Source: Paulinella micropora
Taxonomy: Eukaryota > Cercozoa > Imbricatea > Euglyphida
NCBI GenBank assembly: GCA_009731375.1
Contig: BJOX01000045.1
Coordinates: forward strand, 602,967-632,877
Length of the DNA stretch: 29,911 nucleotides
Reading direction: 5' to 3'
A program made the translations under genes and the position numbers. Positions 1 through 9,118 of this stretch are shown one piece after another; the stretch's first letter is position 1, and each line of letters starts with the position of its first letter. Under the pieces are notes generated by a model. The model saw only the letters and a list, made by a program, of their open reading frames with translations, was not told the origin of the DNA and searched no databases.

Positions 1-160
1 AACCTCGGCTTAGTGCAGTCTTGCCCTCAGGAGCTCCATCGGTGGCCCCGATCATCAGGCGAGAGACTGACACGGGGGGGTGGAGGACCTCGAACAAGGG
101 TATTGGAGGCTTATGTCCGTTGAGGATATGCCATTAGCTGCATCAGTACGCCTCAGATAT
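1..160 (+). mobile_element. 3' end of retroelement B, cut by window start
   Basis: This complex segment is the reverse complement of 4460-4618, so two copies of one element lie in opposite orientation. It runs directly into an (ATT)n tail. Its last part (TGGAGGCTTATGTCCG, then GCATCAG) resembles the 3' tail of the tRNA-SINE nearby (TGGAGGCGCATGTGC, then GCATCAG). A fixed 3' end followed by an (ATT)n tail is typical of non-LTR retroelements; that assignment is inference. No reverse transcriptase motif is visible. Confidence 0.6.
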
Positions 161-187
161 AGTATTATTATTATTATTATTATTATT

Positions 188-412
188 CCCAGTGGTTAAG
201 GTCTACCATCTGGGACCTGTCGCCAGTTCGATTCCCGTCGGTGCCAGTATGTTCAAGGATATTTTCTTTGAAAGTATTGGTCTCTCTGGAAGTCTTGGAG
301 CTGCCTTGCGGGGATGTCAGTAGAGCCTATCTTCAAATCTTCGTACTCCCCTCGCGGGTGAGACTAAGGAGGCACATGTGCAGAAATGCATTCGCCATTG
401 ACTGAGAAACAC

Positions 413-413
<1 letters not shown>
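188..413 (+). mobile_element. tRNA-derived SINE, 5'-truncated copy with (ATT)n tail
   Basis: The copy begins inside the A box (CCCAGTGG remains; the preceding TAG has been replaced by ATT). It keeps the B box GTTCGATTCCC and the tRNA 3' end CGTCGGTGCCA. A SINE-specific body of about 160 bp follows, and it ends at ACTGAGAAACAC before a long (TTA)n tail. It matches the minus-strand copy at 5054-5321. Loss of the 5' end makes Pol III transcription from this copy unlikely. Confidence 0.8.
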
Positions 414-499
<86 letters not shown>

Positions 500-520
500 G
501 ATTACTATTATTATTCTCAG
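413..520. repeat. (ATT)n microsatellite, SINE tail
   Basis: A nearly pure TTA repeat of about 100 bp extends the 3' tail of the SINE at 188-413 and ends at the exon-like segment at 521. Confidence 0.95.
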
Positions 521-556
521 GGCGTGGACTTTATCAAAATCGACTCCACGGCAACA
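521..556 (+). CDS. possible 36-bp exon or exon echo (GVDFIKIDSTAT)
   Basis: A TTCTCAG acceptor precedes this segment and GTACGT follows it. It encodes GVDFIKIDSTAT in phase 0, which would join in frame to the first firm exon at 5995. A second copy at 1665-1700 encodes GVDVIKIHSTAT. The two differ at several third codon positions and at only two amino acids, which suggests coding ancestry. The similarity runs a few bases past the proposed donor, so the true exon end is uncertain. I do not recognise the peptide. Confidence 0.35.
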
Positions 557-579
557 GTACGTACTTCTGCCTTGTTCTT

Positions 580-1505
580 GTCTAACTCGCAGGGCAGTAG
601 TGAAGCAATAGTGAGGCAGTTAGTGAGGCAGTTATTGAGGCAGTAGCGAGGTAGTAGTGAGGCAGTTAGTGAGGCAGTTAGTGATGCAGTAGTAAAGCAA
701 GTGAGGCAGAAGTCAGGCAGTAGTGAGGCAGTAGTGAGGCAGTGAGGCAGTGGTGAGGCAGTTAGTGAGGCAGTAGTAAGGCAGTAGTGAGGCAGAAGTC
801 AGGCGGAAGTCAGGCAGTAGTGAGGCAGTAGCGAGGCAGTGGTGAGGCCGTGGTGAGGCAGTTAGTGAGGCAGTTAGTGAGGCAGTTAGTGAGGCAGTTA
901 GTGAGGCAGTTAGTGAGGCAGTGGTGAGGCAGTTAGTGGGGCAGTGAGTGAGGCAGTTAGTGAGGCAGTTAGTGAGGCATTGAATGAGGCAGTTAGTGAG
1001 GCATTTAATGAGGCAGTGGTGAGGCAGTTAGTGAGGTAGCAGTGAGGCAGTGGTGAGGTAGTAGTGAGGCAGTTAGTGAGGCAGTGGTGAGGCAGTTAGT
1101 GAGGCAGTTAGTGAGGCAGTTAGTGAGGCAGTTAGTGAGGCAGTAGTCAAGCAGTAGTGAGGCAGAAGTCAGGCAGTAGTGAGGCAGTAGTGAGGCACTT
1201 AGTGAGGTAGTAGTGAGGCAGTTAGTGAGGCAGTTAGTGAGGCAGTGGTGAGGCAGTTAGTGAGGCATTTAATGAGGTAGTGGTGAGGCAGTTAGTGAGG
1301 CAGTTAGTGAGGCAGTTAGTGAGGTAATAGTGAGGCAGTGGTGAGGTAGTAGTGAGGTAGTAGTGAGGCAGTAATGAGGCAGTTAGTGAGGCAGTTGGTG
1401 AGGCAGTTAGTGAGGTAGTAGTGAGGCAGTGGTGAGGCAGTTAGTGAGGTAGTAGTGAGGTAGTAGTGAGGCAGTGGTGAGACAGTAGTGAGGCAGTAGT
1501 CAGTC
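580..1505. repeat. 11-12 bp minisatellite (GTGAGGCAGTTA)n
   Basis: More than 70 tandem units of GTGAGGCAGT plus A, TA or GGTA variants, with occasional AGTCAGGCAG units. Units mix 11 and 12 bp, so any reading frame is interrupted. The same motif occurs in the opposite orientation at 5840-6740. No gene is visible inside. Confidence 0.95.
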
Positions 1506-1532
1506 AATGGCCACTCGGCTGGTGAGAGAGTG

Positions 1533-1816
1533 CATCATCATCATCATCATCACCACCACCACCACCACCACCATTACCATCACCATCACCATCACCATCA
1601 TCATCATCACATAATTAGCAAACTCTTACTCAATTCGCTTATTAATTTTCGATACACCAGCCAGGGTGTGGACGTCATCAAAATTCACTCTACCGCAACG
1701 GTACAGACGAAAATTAATAAGCGAATTGAGTAAGAGTTTGCTAATTATGTGATGATGATGGTGATGGTGATGGTAATGGTGGTGGTGGTGGTGGTGGTGA
1801 TGATGGTGATGATAGT
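1533..1816. repeat. large hairpin: inverted repeat with microsatellite-containing arms
   Basis: The left arm, 1533-1651, is CAT/CAC repeats followed by unique sequence. It is the reverse complement of the right arm, 1708-1816, including the internal order of CAT and CAC blocks; the arms differ by only a few repeat units. The unique parts (about 1608-1651 and 1708-1750) pair essentially perfectly. The 56-bp loop carries the exon-like copy at 1665-1700. Such near-perfect arms imply either a recent inverted duplication or an assembly or read foldback. Confidence 0.9.
1665..1700 (+). pseudogene. second exon-like copy (GVDVIKIHSTAT) in hairpin loop
   Basis: A CCAGCCAG acceptor-like sequence precedes it and GTACAG follows. 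It aligns without gaps to 521-556, mostly with third-position differences. It may be an edge echo of the same exon, or the exon itself. It is only 36 bp long and lies in the loop of a hairpin of more than 100 bp. Confidence 0.35.
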
Positions 1817-1859
1817 AATAATAATAGTAACAATAATAATATTAATAATGATGATAACA

Positions 1860-1908
<49 letters not shown>

Positions 1909-1912
1909 TAAC

Positions 1913-1986
<74 letters not shown>

Positions 1987-1996
1987 TAATAATAAC

Positions 1997-2048
<52 letters not shown>

Positions 2049-2079
2049 GTAATAATAGTAATAATAGTAGTAGTAATAG
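1817..2079. repeat. (AAT)n-rich tract
   Basis: Mostly AAT units with scattered AAC and AGT variants. No gene; the long I, L and M frames read here are repeat translations. Confidence 0.95.
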
Positions 2080-2138
2080 ACTTATCAGTCAATTGGCCTT
2101 TGATCCTGTCGGACATGTGCCTCCATTGGTATCACGGG
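2080..2138 (-). mobile_element. 3' tail fragment of a SINE-related element
   Basis: On the minus strand it reads ACCCGTGATACC, TGGAGGCACATGTCC, then CCAATTGACTGATAAG before (ATT)n. The order and spacing parallel the SINE tail at 4051-4140 (ACGGGTGAGACG, TGGAGGCGCATGTGC, CAGCCATTTACAGAGAAG). It is a diverged relative, truncated at its 5' side. Confidence 0.55.
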
Positions 2139-2150
2139 TAATAATAATAA

Positions 2151-2205
<55 letters not shown>

Positions 2206-2210
2206 TGTAA

Positions 2211-2386
2211 TAGTGTATCTCCTGCCAATTGCTGAGCCAAAAGGCCATGTGCATCCAGTCCTCCATTCCATAAGGAAAGTCTCCACACCAATCGGTGGAA
2301 TAAAGGAAGTGACGGCATAGAACATTACTCTAGGAGCTTTATACCAATCAGCCCATGGAAAGGACCGATGGCCTATGTACTCCCTA
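2211..2386 (-). mobile_element. retroelement fragment C, minus-strand copy
   Basis: On the minus strand this starts GGGAGTACATAGGCCATC and ends GGCAGGAGATACACTATTA. About 95 bp of it recurs in plus orientation at 29813-29911. Both sides are (ATT)n. Its final bases again resemble the shared SINE-type tail (CAATTGGCAGGAGATACAC against CATTGACAGAGAAGCAC). I see no start, stop or motif that makes it a gene. Confidence 0.6.
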
Positions 2387-2412
2387 ATAATGTAATAATA
2401 ACAATAATAATA

Positions 2413-2459
<47 letters not shown>

Positions 2460-2480
2460 AGAGTAATAATAATGGCAAAA

Positions 2481-2532
<52 letters not shown>

Positions 2533-2541
2533 GAATACTTA

Positions 2542-2573
<32 letters not shown>

Positions 2574-2577
2574 TTAC

Positions 2578-2639
<62 letters not shown>
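2387..2639. repeat. AAT and TAC microsatellite blocks
   Basis: Alternating blocks of (AAT)n and (TAC)n: AAT near 2387-2412, TAC 2413-2459, AAT 2480-2535, TAC 2535-2575, then AAT again. No gene. Confidence 0.95.
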
Positions 2640-2688
2640 GGCTTCCTCAGACTATAGCATCAGATCCAGATCCTGGACATGTGCCTCC

Positions 2689-2690
<2 letters not shown>
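2640..2690 (-). mobile_element. short SINE-type 3' tail fragment
   Basis: On the minus strand it reads TATGGAGGCACATGTCC, then about 30 bp, then AGGAAGCCTATTATT. It keeps the GGAGGCACATGTCC core seen in the other tails, and lies between two AAT tracts. Confidence 0.4.
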
Positions 2691-2759
<69 letters not shown>

Positions 2760-3135
2760 AATACTAATACTAATACTAATACTAATACTAATACTAACAC
2801 TAACACTAACACTAACACTAACACTCTAACACTAACACTAACACTAACACTAACACTAACACTAACACTAATACTAATACTAATACTAATACGAATACTA
2901 ATACTAATACTAATACTAATACTAATACTAATACTAATACTAATACTAATACTAATACTAATACTAATACTAATACTAATACTAATATCAATACTAGTAC
3001 TAGTACTAGTACTGGTACTAGTACTAGGACTAGTACTAATACTAATACTAATACTAATACTAATACTAATACTAATACTAATACTAATACTACTACTACT
3101 ACTACTACTAATACTAATACTAATGCTAATGCTAA

Positions 3136-3222
<87 letters not shown>

Positions 3223-3311
3223 CAGATACTACTACTACCAGATACTACTACTACCAGATACTACTACTACTACTACTACTACTATTACTACTACTTCTAC
3301 TTCTACTACTT

Positions 3312-3342
<31 letters not shown>

Positions 3343-3407
3343 GACTACTACTACTACTACTACTACCAGTACTTCTGCTACTACTACTTCTGCTACTACT
3401 ACTTCTG

Positions 3408-3476
<69 letters not shown>

Positions 3477-3484
3477 TACCACTG

Positions 3485-3550
<66 letters not shown>

Positions 3551-3616
3551 CTTCTTCTTCTTCTTCTTCTTCTTCTTCTTCTTCTTCTTCTTCTTCTTCT
3601 TCTTCTTCTTCTTCTT

Positions 3617-3653
<37 letters not shown>

Positions 3654-3666
3654 CACTACTACTACT

Positions 3667-3707
<41 letters not shown>

Positions 3708-3711
3708 AACC

Positions 3712-3766
<55 letters not shown>

Positions 3767-3802
3767 CAACAACAACAACAACAACAACAACAATAATGAT
3801 AA

Positions 3803-3858
<56 letters not shown>

Positions 3859-3876
3859 GTAATAATAATAATGATG

Positions 3877-3917
<41 letters not shown>

Positions 3918-3980
3918 TGATATTATTATTATTATTATTATTATTATCATTATTATTATCATTATTATTATTATCATTAC

Positions 3981-4050
<70 letters not shown>
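2691..4050. repeat. compound microsatellite: AAT, ACTAAT/ACTAAC, CTA, CTT, CAA, AAT, ATT
   Basis: Ordered blocks each differ from the next by a point change in the unit: AAT to 2757; ACTAAT and ACTAAC hexamers 2757-3130; CTA with TTC interruptions 3130-3520; CTT 3520-3616; CTA to 3666; CAA 3667-3793; AAT 3793-3917; then an abrupt switch to ATT 3918-4050. The CTT block is strictly pyrimidine on the plus strand. The AAT-to-ATT switch near 3915 is a perfect-palindrome type junction. No gene. Confidence 0.95.
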
Positions 4051-4140
4051 GAGCCTATCGTCAATTCTTCGTACTCCCCTCACGGGTGAGACGATGGAGG
4101 CGCATGTGCAGATTTGCATCAGCCATTTACAGAGAAGCAC
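4051..4140 (+). mobile_element. SINE 3' fragment
   Basis: It matches the 3' 90 bp of the SINE at 5054-5321 (GAGCCTATCGTCAATTC through CAGAGAAGCAC), with ATT repeats on both sides. The tRNA head is missing, as expected of a strongly 5'-truncated copy. Confidence 0.8.
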
Positions 4141-4176
<36 letters not shown>

Positions 4177-4249
4177 TACTATTATTATTATTATTATTAT
4201 TATTATATTATTATTATTACTATTATTATTATTATTACTATTATTATTA

Positions 4250-4310
<61 letters not shown>

Positions 4311-4334
4311 GCTTATATTAATAATAATAATAAC

Positions 4335-4383
<49 letters not shown>

Positions 4384-4401
4384 GTAGTAGTAGTAGTAGT
4401 A

Positions 4402-4451
<50 letters not shown>
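4141..4451. repeat. (ATT)n then (AAT)n tract
   Basis: ATT units with ACT variants to 4312, GCTTATATT at the switch, then AAT units with an AGT block near 4382-4402. Another ATT/AAT mirror junction. No gene. Confidence 0.95.
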
Positions 4452-4866
4452 ATTTACTATATCTGAGGCGTACTGATGCAGCTAATGGCATATCCTCAAC
4501 GGACATAAGCCTCCAATACCCTTGTTCGAGGTCCTCCACCCCCCCGTGTCAGTCTCTCGCCTGATGATCGGGGCCACCGATGGAGCTCCTGAGGGCAAGA
4601 CTGCACTAAGCCGAGGTTATTCCGCAGTCCCAGCAACCTCTTGCAAGACGTCACCGAATGTGCAAGTGCATACACCAAGCGCGGTTGCTAGAGCTGCCTC
4701 GAAACCCCACCCATAACAATCTGGTGTCTGCTGGGTCCTGGGCTATCAACCAGCATATGCGGAGTTTAAGATCTTTTACGCGCGCAACGACCCTCCTCCC
4801 CAGCATCTACCACCAAAGGGTTATGAGTTGGCGTCACAGTTTAACGCCTTGAGGCCATTGGGCTGA
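4452..4866 (-). mobile_element. retroelement B, longest copy
   Basis: A 415-bp block of complex sequence between two AAT tracts. Its left 160 bp are the reverse complement of 1-160. On the minus strand it ends with TGGAGGCTTATGTCCG...ATATAGTA followed by ATT repeats, so its 3' end is at the left. Short open frames of 60-64 codons occur on both strands, but none carries a motif I recognise. The right end (4827-4866) also forms one arm of a hairpin. Confidence 0.6.
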
Positions 4867-4874
4867 ACAATAAC

Positions 4875-4951
<77 letters not shown>

Positions 4952-4993
4952 AGCCCAATGGCCTCAAGGCGTTAAACTGTGACGCCAACTCAA
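4827..4993. repeat. hairpin with 41-bp arms around (AAT)n
   Basis: The arm 4827-4866 (GAGTTGGCGTCACAG to CATTGGGCTG) is exactly repeated as its reverse complement at about 4952-4993. The spacer is pure AAT. Immediately after the right arm comes CAACGGACATAAGCCTCCA, the tail sequence of element B, and then an N gap at 5010-5019. It may be a genuine foldback or a misjoined end. Confidence 0.85.
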
Positions 4994-5009
4994 CGGACAT
5001 AAGCCTCCA

Positions 5010-5019
5010 NNNNNNNNNN
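5010..5019. other. assembly gap (10 N)
   Basis: Ten N between an element B tail and an AAT tract. Confidence 0.99.
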
Positions 5020-5053
<34 letters not shown>

Positions 5054-5054
<1 letters not shown>

Positions 5055-5321
5055 GTGCTTCTCTGTCAATGGCTGATGCATTTCTGCACATGCGCCTCCA
5101 TCGTCTCACCCGTGAGGGGAGTACGAAGAATTGACGATAAGCTCTAATGACACCCCCGCAAGGGCAGTTCCAACACTTCCAGACGGGCCGGTATGTTCAA
5201 TGAAAATACTGGTCCAGAAATAGACCGGTATGTTCAATGAAAATACTGGTGGCACCGACGGGAATCGAACTGGCGACAGGGCCCAGATGGTAGAACTTGA
5301 CCACTGGGCTATCACGGTGTC
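5054..5321 (-). mobile_element. tRNA-derived SINE, full-length-looking copy
   Basis: On the minus strand it begins GACACCG, pairs with CGGTGCC at the end of the tRNA-like head (one mismatch), and has an A box TAGCCCAGTGG and a B box GTTCGATTCCC with normal spacing, so the head covers about 5250-5321. The body follows, then the tail CAGAGAAGCACTATT and ATT repeats at 5020-5053. A 26-bp body segment is tandemly duplicated (5188-5213 and 5225-5250). The A and B boxes are those of an internal Pol III promoter. Confidence 0.85.
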
Positions 5322-5754
<433 letters not shown>

Positions 5755-5816
5755 GCAACAATAATATTAGTCAAGCAAAGAAAGTAGTATTGCTCGTGTG
5801 GTGTTCCGTGCATTGG

Positions 5817-5930
5817 GCGTACAGTCCGGTTGGCGGCTGCCTCACCACTGCCTCACCACTGCCTCACTACTGCCTCACTACTGCCTCACTACTGCCGTGC
5901 ATAGGCGTACAGTCAGCAGAAGCAGCCGCC
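5817..5930 (+). repeat. left-edge echoes of exon 5995-6071 (two)
   Basis: At 5905-5930, after GTGCATAG, the first 26 bases of the exon recur exactly (GCGTACAGTCAGCAGAAG...). At 5817-5839 a more diverged copy begins GCGTACAGTC after GTGCATTGG, which has lost the acceptor AG. Both lie upstream of the exon and lead into the CTGCCTCAC minisatellite. Confidence 0.75.
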
Positions 5931-5994
5931 ACCACCACTGCCTCACCACTGCCTCACCACTGCCTCACTACTGCCTCACCACTGCCGTGCATAG

Positions 5995-6071
5995 GCGTAC
6001 AGTCAGCAGAAGCAGCCGCCGCCTGGACTCAAGCCGTACGCTCCGATCACCTGCGCCGACTATGACGAATG
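5995..6071 (+). CDS. exon 1 of the model (internal), sulfotransferase-like gene
   Basis: The acceptor is GTGCATAG and the donor GAATG|GTACTG. In phase 0 it encodes AYSQQKQPPPGLKP then YAPITCADYDEW, with the last codon (TG) completed by the first base of the next exon. The proline- and glutamine-rich start leads into a more globular-looking stretch. It is the only intact copy among five partial or full versions in this minisatellite. Nothing upstream supplies a start codon in frame, so earlier exons must exist; 521-556 is one candidate. I do not recognise a motif here alone. Confidence 0.6.
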
Positions 6072-6190
6072 GTACTGTCTCACCACTGCCACACTACTGC
6101 CCCACTACTGCCCCACTACTGCCTCACTACTGCCTCGCTACTGCCTCGCTACTGCCTCGCTACTGCCTCACTACTACTCCCTTACCTATT

Positions 6191-6628
6191 GACTCAAGCC
6201 TTGCGCTCAGATCACCTGCGACTATGACGAATGGTACCCATGGCTGCCTCACTACTGCCCACACGTAGCCACTACTGCCTCACTATTGCCTCACCACTGC
6301 CTCACCTCACTAACTGCCTCACTAACTGCCTCACCACTGCCTCACCACTGCCTCACTACTGCTTCGCTACTGCCTCACTACTGCCTCACCACTGCCTCAC
6401 CACTGCCTCACTACTGCCAACATGTCATTACTACTGCCTTGCTACTGCCTCACTACTGCCTCACCAATGCCCCACTACCGCCTCACTACTGCCCCACTAC
6501 TGCCTCACTACTGCCCCACTACTGCCTCACTACTGCCCCACTACTGCCTCACTACTGCCTCACTACTACTGCCTCACCTATTGACTCAAGCCGTACGCTC
6601 CGATCACCTGTGCCGACTATGATGAATG
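6191..6628 (+). repeat. right-edge echoes of exon 5995-6071 (two)
   Basis: 6191-6233 and 6583-6628 repeat the exon's second half (GACTCAAGCC to GACGAATG or GATGAATG) and the following donor GGTAC. The first has a 3-bp in-frame deletion and several substitutions; the second has one C-to-T and one silent change. Both lie downstream of the exon. Neither has an acceptor directly before it. Confidence 0.8.
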
Positions 6629-6842
6629 GTACTCACTACTGCCTCACTACTGCCTCACTACTGCCCCACTACTGCCCCACTCTTGCCAATATATACTTAT
6701 TACTTGCCAATTAAGCCCTCACTACTGTCTCACTACTGCCCTCTTTACTGCCTGACTACTGCCTGACTACTGCCTATATACCCGCATTTACTGCGTACTT
6801 ACTTGCTTGCTTACTTGACACACACACTTGGTTTGCCCATAA

Positions 6843-7025
6843 CCATGTTTTGTAATACGGAATTATTCACGGAAATTTTTTGGTTTCAGTCGAATCAGCC
6901 ACATATAGCCCTCAAATGTAAGTATGCTGGCTGCTGTCAGCATACTTACATTTGAGGGCAATATGTGGCTGATTCGACTGAAACCAAAGAAGTTCCCGTG
7001 AATAATTCCGTATTACAAAACATGG
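6843..7025. repeat. 183-bp imperfect palindrome
   Basis: The arms 6843-6929 and 6938-7025 pair with a few mismatches around a centre near 6934 (AGTATGCTG / CAGCATACT). On the plus strand the left arm has an acceptor-like TTTTTTGGTTTCAG and a donor GTAAGTATG bounding 28 bp. The right arm carries the same layout on the minus strand. Its right end lies 33 bp before exon 7059-7115. Confidence 0.85.
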
Positions 7026-7058
7026 ATTTGGGCGAAACAAAGTGTATGTTGTTGGTAG

Positions 7059-7115
7059 GTACTCTTGTCATGAGCGGGGCTTCGGCCGCCACATGCCCCT
7101 ATGGAAACACTTCTG
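7059..7115 (+). CDS. exon 2: CHERGFGRHMPLWKHF
   Basis: The acceptor is GTTGGTAG and the donor TTCTG|GTTCTT. It begins with one base that completes the codon TGG from the previous exon, then encodes YSCHERGFGRHMPLWKHF and leaves TG for the next exon (again W). The joined peptide reads ...DYDEW-YSCHERGFGR... Another frame across this stretch is also open from the palindrome onward (ending ...GETKCMLLVGT), but that frame does not fit the phases of the flanking exons. The downstream intron is a CT-only tract with two gaps. Confidence 0.55.
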
Positions 7116-7315
7116 GTTCTTTCCTTCTTTTCTCCATTTGCTTTCTTTCTTTCTTTCTTTTCTTTTCTTTTCTTTTCTTTTCTTTTCTTTCCTTTTCTTT
7201 TCCTTTTCCTTTCCTTTCCTTTCCTTTTCTTTTCTTTTCGTTTCTTTTCTTTTCTTTTCCTTTCTTTCCTTTCTTTCTTTCTTTCCTTCCTTCCCTCCTT
7301 CCTTCCTTCCTTCCT

Positions 7316-7358
<43 letters not shown>

Positions 7359-7459
7359 CTCTTTCTCTCTCTCTTTCACTCTCTCTTTTATTCTCTCTCT
7401 CTCTCTCTCTCTCTCGCTCTCTCGCTCTTTTTCTTTCTTTCTTTCTTTCTCTCTCTCTG

Positions 7460-7498
<39 letters not shown>

Positions 7499-7503
7499 CT
7501 CTC

Positions 7504-7574
<71 letters not shown>

Positions 7575-7612
7575 NNNNNNNNNNCACGTCTGGTCTTCCT
7601 CCTCCACCAGTT

Positions 7613-7660
<48 letters not shown>

Positions 7661-7878
7661 TTCTTTTCTTTCTTTCTTTCTTTCTTTCTTTCTTTCCCTC
7701 CCCCCCCTTTTTTTGTTTTGTTTTTTGTTTTTTGTTTTTTGTTTTTGTTTTTTGTTTTTTGTTTTTGTTTTTGTTTTTGCTCTGTTTTTGTTTTGTTCTG
7801 TTCCAGTTTTTTTTTTCCCTCATTTATTCTCTCCCCCCCCCCCCCCCCCCCCCCCCCCCTTTTTTTTTTTTTTTTTTT
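7116..7878. repeat. polypyrimidine intron tract (CTTT, CTTTT, CT, TTTG, C and T runs)
   Basis: About 760 bp almost free of purines on the plus strand: CTTTT and CTTT units, CT dinucleotides, TTTTTG units, then about 28 C followed by 18 T at the gap at 7879. An internal gap lies at 7575-7584. The long S/F/L and E/R/K frames are repeat translations. No gene. Confidence 0.95.
7575..7584. other. assembly gap (10 N)
   Basis: Ten N inside the CT tract. Confidence 0.99.
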
Positions 7879-7888
7879 NNNNNNNNNN
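7879..7888. other. assembly gap (10 N)
   Basis: Ten N directly after poly-C and poly-T runs, a typical place for an assembly to stop. Confidence 0.99.
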
Positions 7889-7968
7889 TTTCTCAAGCGA
7901 CTCTTGCAGTCGTAAACAGACATTAGTAAAAGTAAAACAAACCCTGTTCGCATCATTTTTTCCTCTAG

Positions 7969-8065
7969 GTGGCACCTCGACGCGTTTGTGCCCATGGTCC
8001 CCTCAATGTATTCTGCGCACAAGAAGTTTTGGTTTCCGCTCACGAAAGAAGTATACCCTCTAAAG
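7969..8065 (+). CDS. exon 3: WHLDAFVPMV...FWFPLTKEVYP
   Basis: A strong acceptor TTTTTTCCTCTAG precedes it and the donor AAAG|GTGCGT follows. After one split base it encodes WHLDAFVPMVPSMYSAHK, then KFWFPLTKEVYPLK, ending on a codon boundary. The composition (many W, F, Y and P, no repeats) is that of a folded domain and contrasts sharply with the flanking introns. It joins in frame with the exons on both sides. I read it as part of the sulfotransferase-like domain upstream of the 3'-phosphate-binding segment, by position only. Confidence 0.75.
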
Positions 8066-8332
8066 GTGCGTCACCTGCCTTACCTTGCTTGCTTACTTCC
8101 TTCCTTACCAGTCTAGCTTGCTTTTGCTAGCTTGCTTACTTCCTTCCTTACCAGTCTAGCTTGCTTTTGCTAGCTTGTTTACTTCCTTCCTTGCCAGTCT
8201 AGCTTGCTTTTGCTAGCTTGCTTGCTCTACTTCCTTGCTCACCACCTTAGCTTGCTTTTCTTCCTTCCTTACTACCACGCCGTTCATTCCGCCCTTAGCT
8301 GGCTTACTTAGCTCGCCAGCTTGTTTCCTTAA
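8066..8332. repeat. intronic ~60-bp tandem repeats
   Basis: After the donor, a roughly 60-bp unit (CTTACTTCCTTCCTTACCAG, then TCTAGCTTGCTTTTGC) is repeated about three times. A related block containing CGCCAGCTT then leads into the first left-edge echo of the next exon. Similar AGCTTGCTTT...ACGTC...TTTC blocks recur at 8816-8905 and 9310-9392. No gene. Confidence 0.8.
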
Positions 8333-8374
8333 GTCGAATCACTAGCTGACGTCAACAGCATCAGTCTGCACTAC

Positions 8375-8375
8375 A

Positions 8376-8439
<64 letters not shown>

Positions 8440-8452
8440 CATCTATCTATCC

Positions 8453-8499
<47 letters not shown>

Positions 8500-8556
8500 G
8501 TATCTATCTTATCTATCTTATCTATCTATCTTATCTATCTATCTTATCTATCTATC

Positions 8557-8651
<95 letters not shown>

Positions 8652-8687
8652 ATCTAATCNNNNNNNNNNTCTATCTATCTATCTATC

Positions 8688-8750
<63 letters not shown>

Positions 8751-8766
8751 TAATCTATTTATCTAT

Positions 8767-8814
<48 letters not shown>

Positions 8815-8815
8815 T
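8375..8815. repeat. (TATC)n microsatellite with gap
   Basis: TATC units with TTATC variants near 8505-8560 and a 10-N gap at 8660-8669. No gene. Confidence 0.95.
8660..8669. other. assembly gap (10 N)
   Basis: Ten N inside the TATC array. Confidence 0.99.
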
Positions 8816-8904
8816 GACGACTTAGCTTTCTTAGCTTGCTTTACTTCCTTTCTTTCTCCCACGTCTTTTCTTTCTTGTTTCGCCAGCTTACTCCGCTTCC
8901 TTAC

Positions 8905-8978
8905 GATAGATAGATAGATAGATAGATAGATATAGATAGATAGATAGATAGATAGACAGACAGATAGATAGATAGATG

Positions 8979-9028
<50 letters not shown>

Positions 9029-9032
9029 GATA
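8905..9032. repeat. (GATA)n microsatellite
   Basis: GATA units with a few GACA variants, on the opposite strand sense from the TATC array just upstream. Confidence 0.95.
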
Positions 9033-9118
9033 GAACTTGCTTGCCTAGGTGGATTCACTAAATGACGTAGACAACACCATTCCACACTACAACTGCTTAG
9101 CTTGAGAAATTCCTATTT

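Larger units (their letters stand above)
5840..6740. repeat. minisatellite (CTGCCTCACTA)n, interrupted by an exon and its echoes
   Basis: Units CTGCCTCACTA, CTGCCCCACTA and CTGCCTCACCA. This is the same family as 580-1505 in the opposite orientation. It is interrupted by the exon at 5995-6071 and its partial copies, so it forms intron sequence on both sides of that exon. Confidence 0.95.
8333..9096 (+). repeat. left-edge echoes of exon 9575-9687 (two)
   Basis: 8333-8374 reads V-ESLADVNS-ISLHY and 9049-9096 reads [15 protein letters not shown]. The exon itself reads VASLDDVDNTILHYY. The second echo keeps the acceptor CCTAG and a 15-codon frame; the first has a shifted AAG. Both then break off into other sequence. 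Many differences are at third codon positions. Between and after them lie TATC and GATA arrays. Confidence 0.75.

Noticed and set aside
580-1505. CRISPR array
   Set aside because: Units are directly tandem with no spacers, in a eukaryotic context.
2757-3130. Telomere-like repeat (ACTAAC hexamers)
   Set aside because: It is internal, mixed with ACTAAT and ACTAGT, and grades into AAT and CTA microsatellite.
5250-5321. A functional tRNA gene
   Set aside because: The T-stem and anticodon arm have mismatches and the sequence continues into a SINE body with a repeat tail; it is a tRNA-derived SINE head.
6890-6917. 28-bp exon between TTTCAG and GTAAGTATG in the palindrome
   Set aside because: Its length is not a multiple of three and it introduces a stop in the frame set by exon 1. 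The same signals occur inverted in the other arm.
6965-7057. Open frame VADSTETKEVPVNNSVLQNM and following residues
   Set aside because: It lies mostly inside the palindrome arm and its phase does not fit exons 1 and 3. The other frame from the acceptor at 7058 does.
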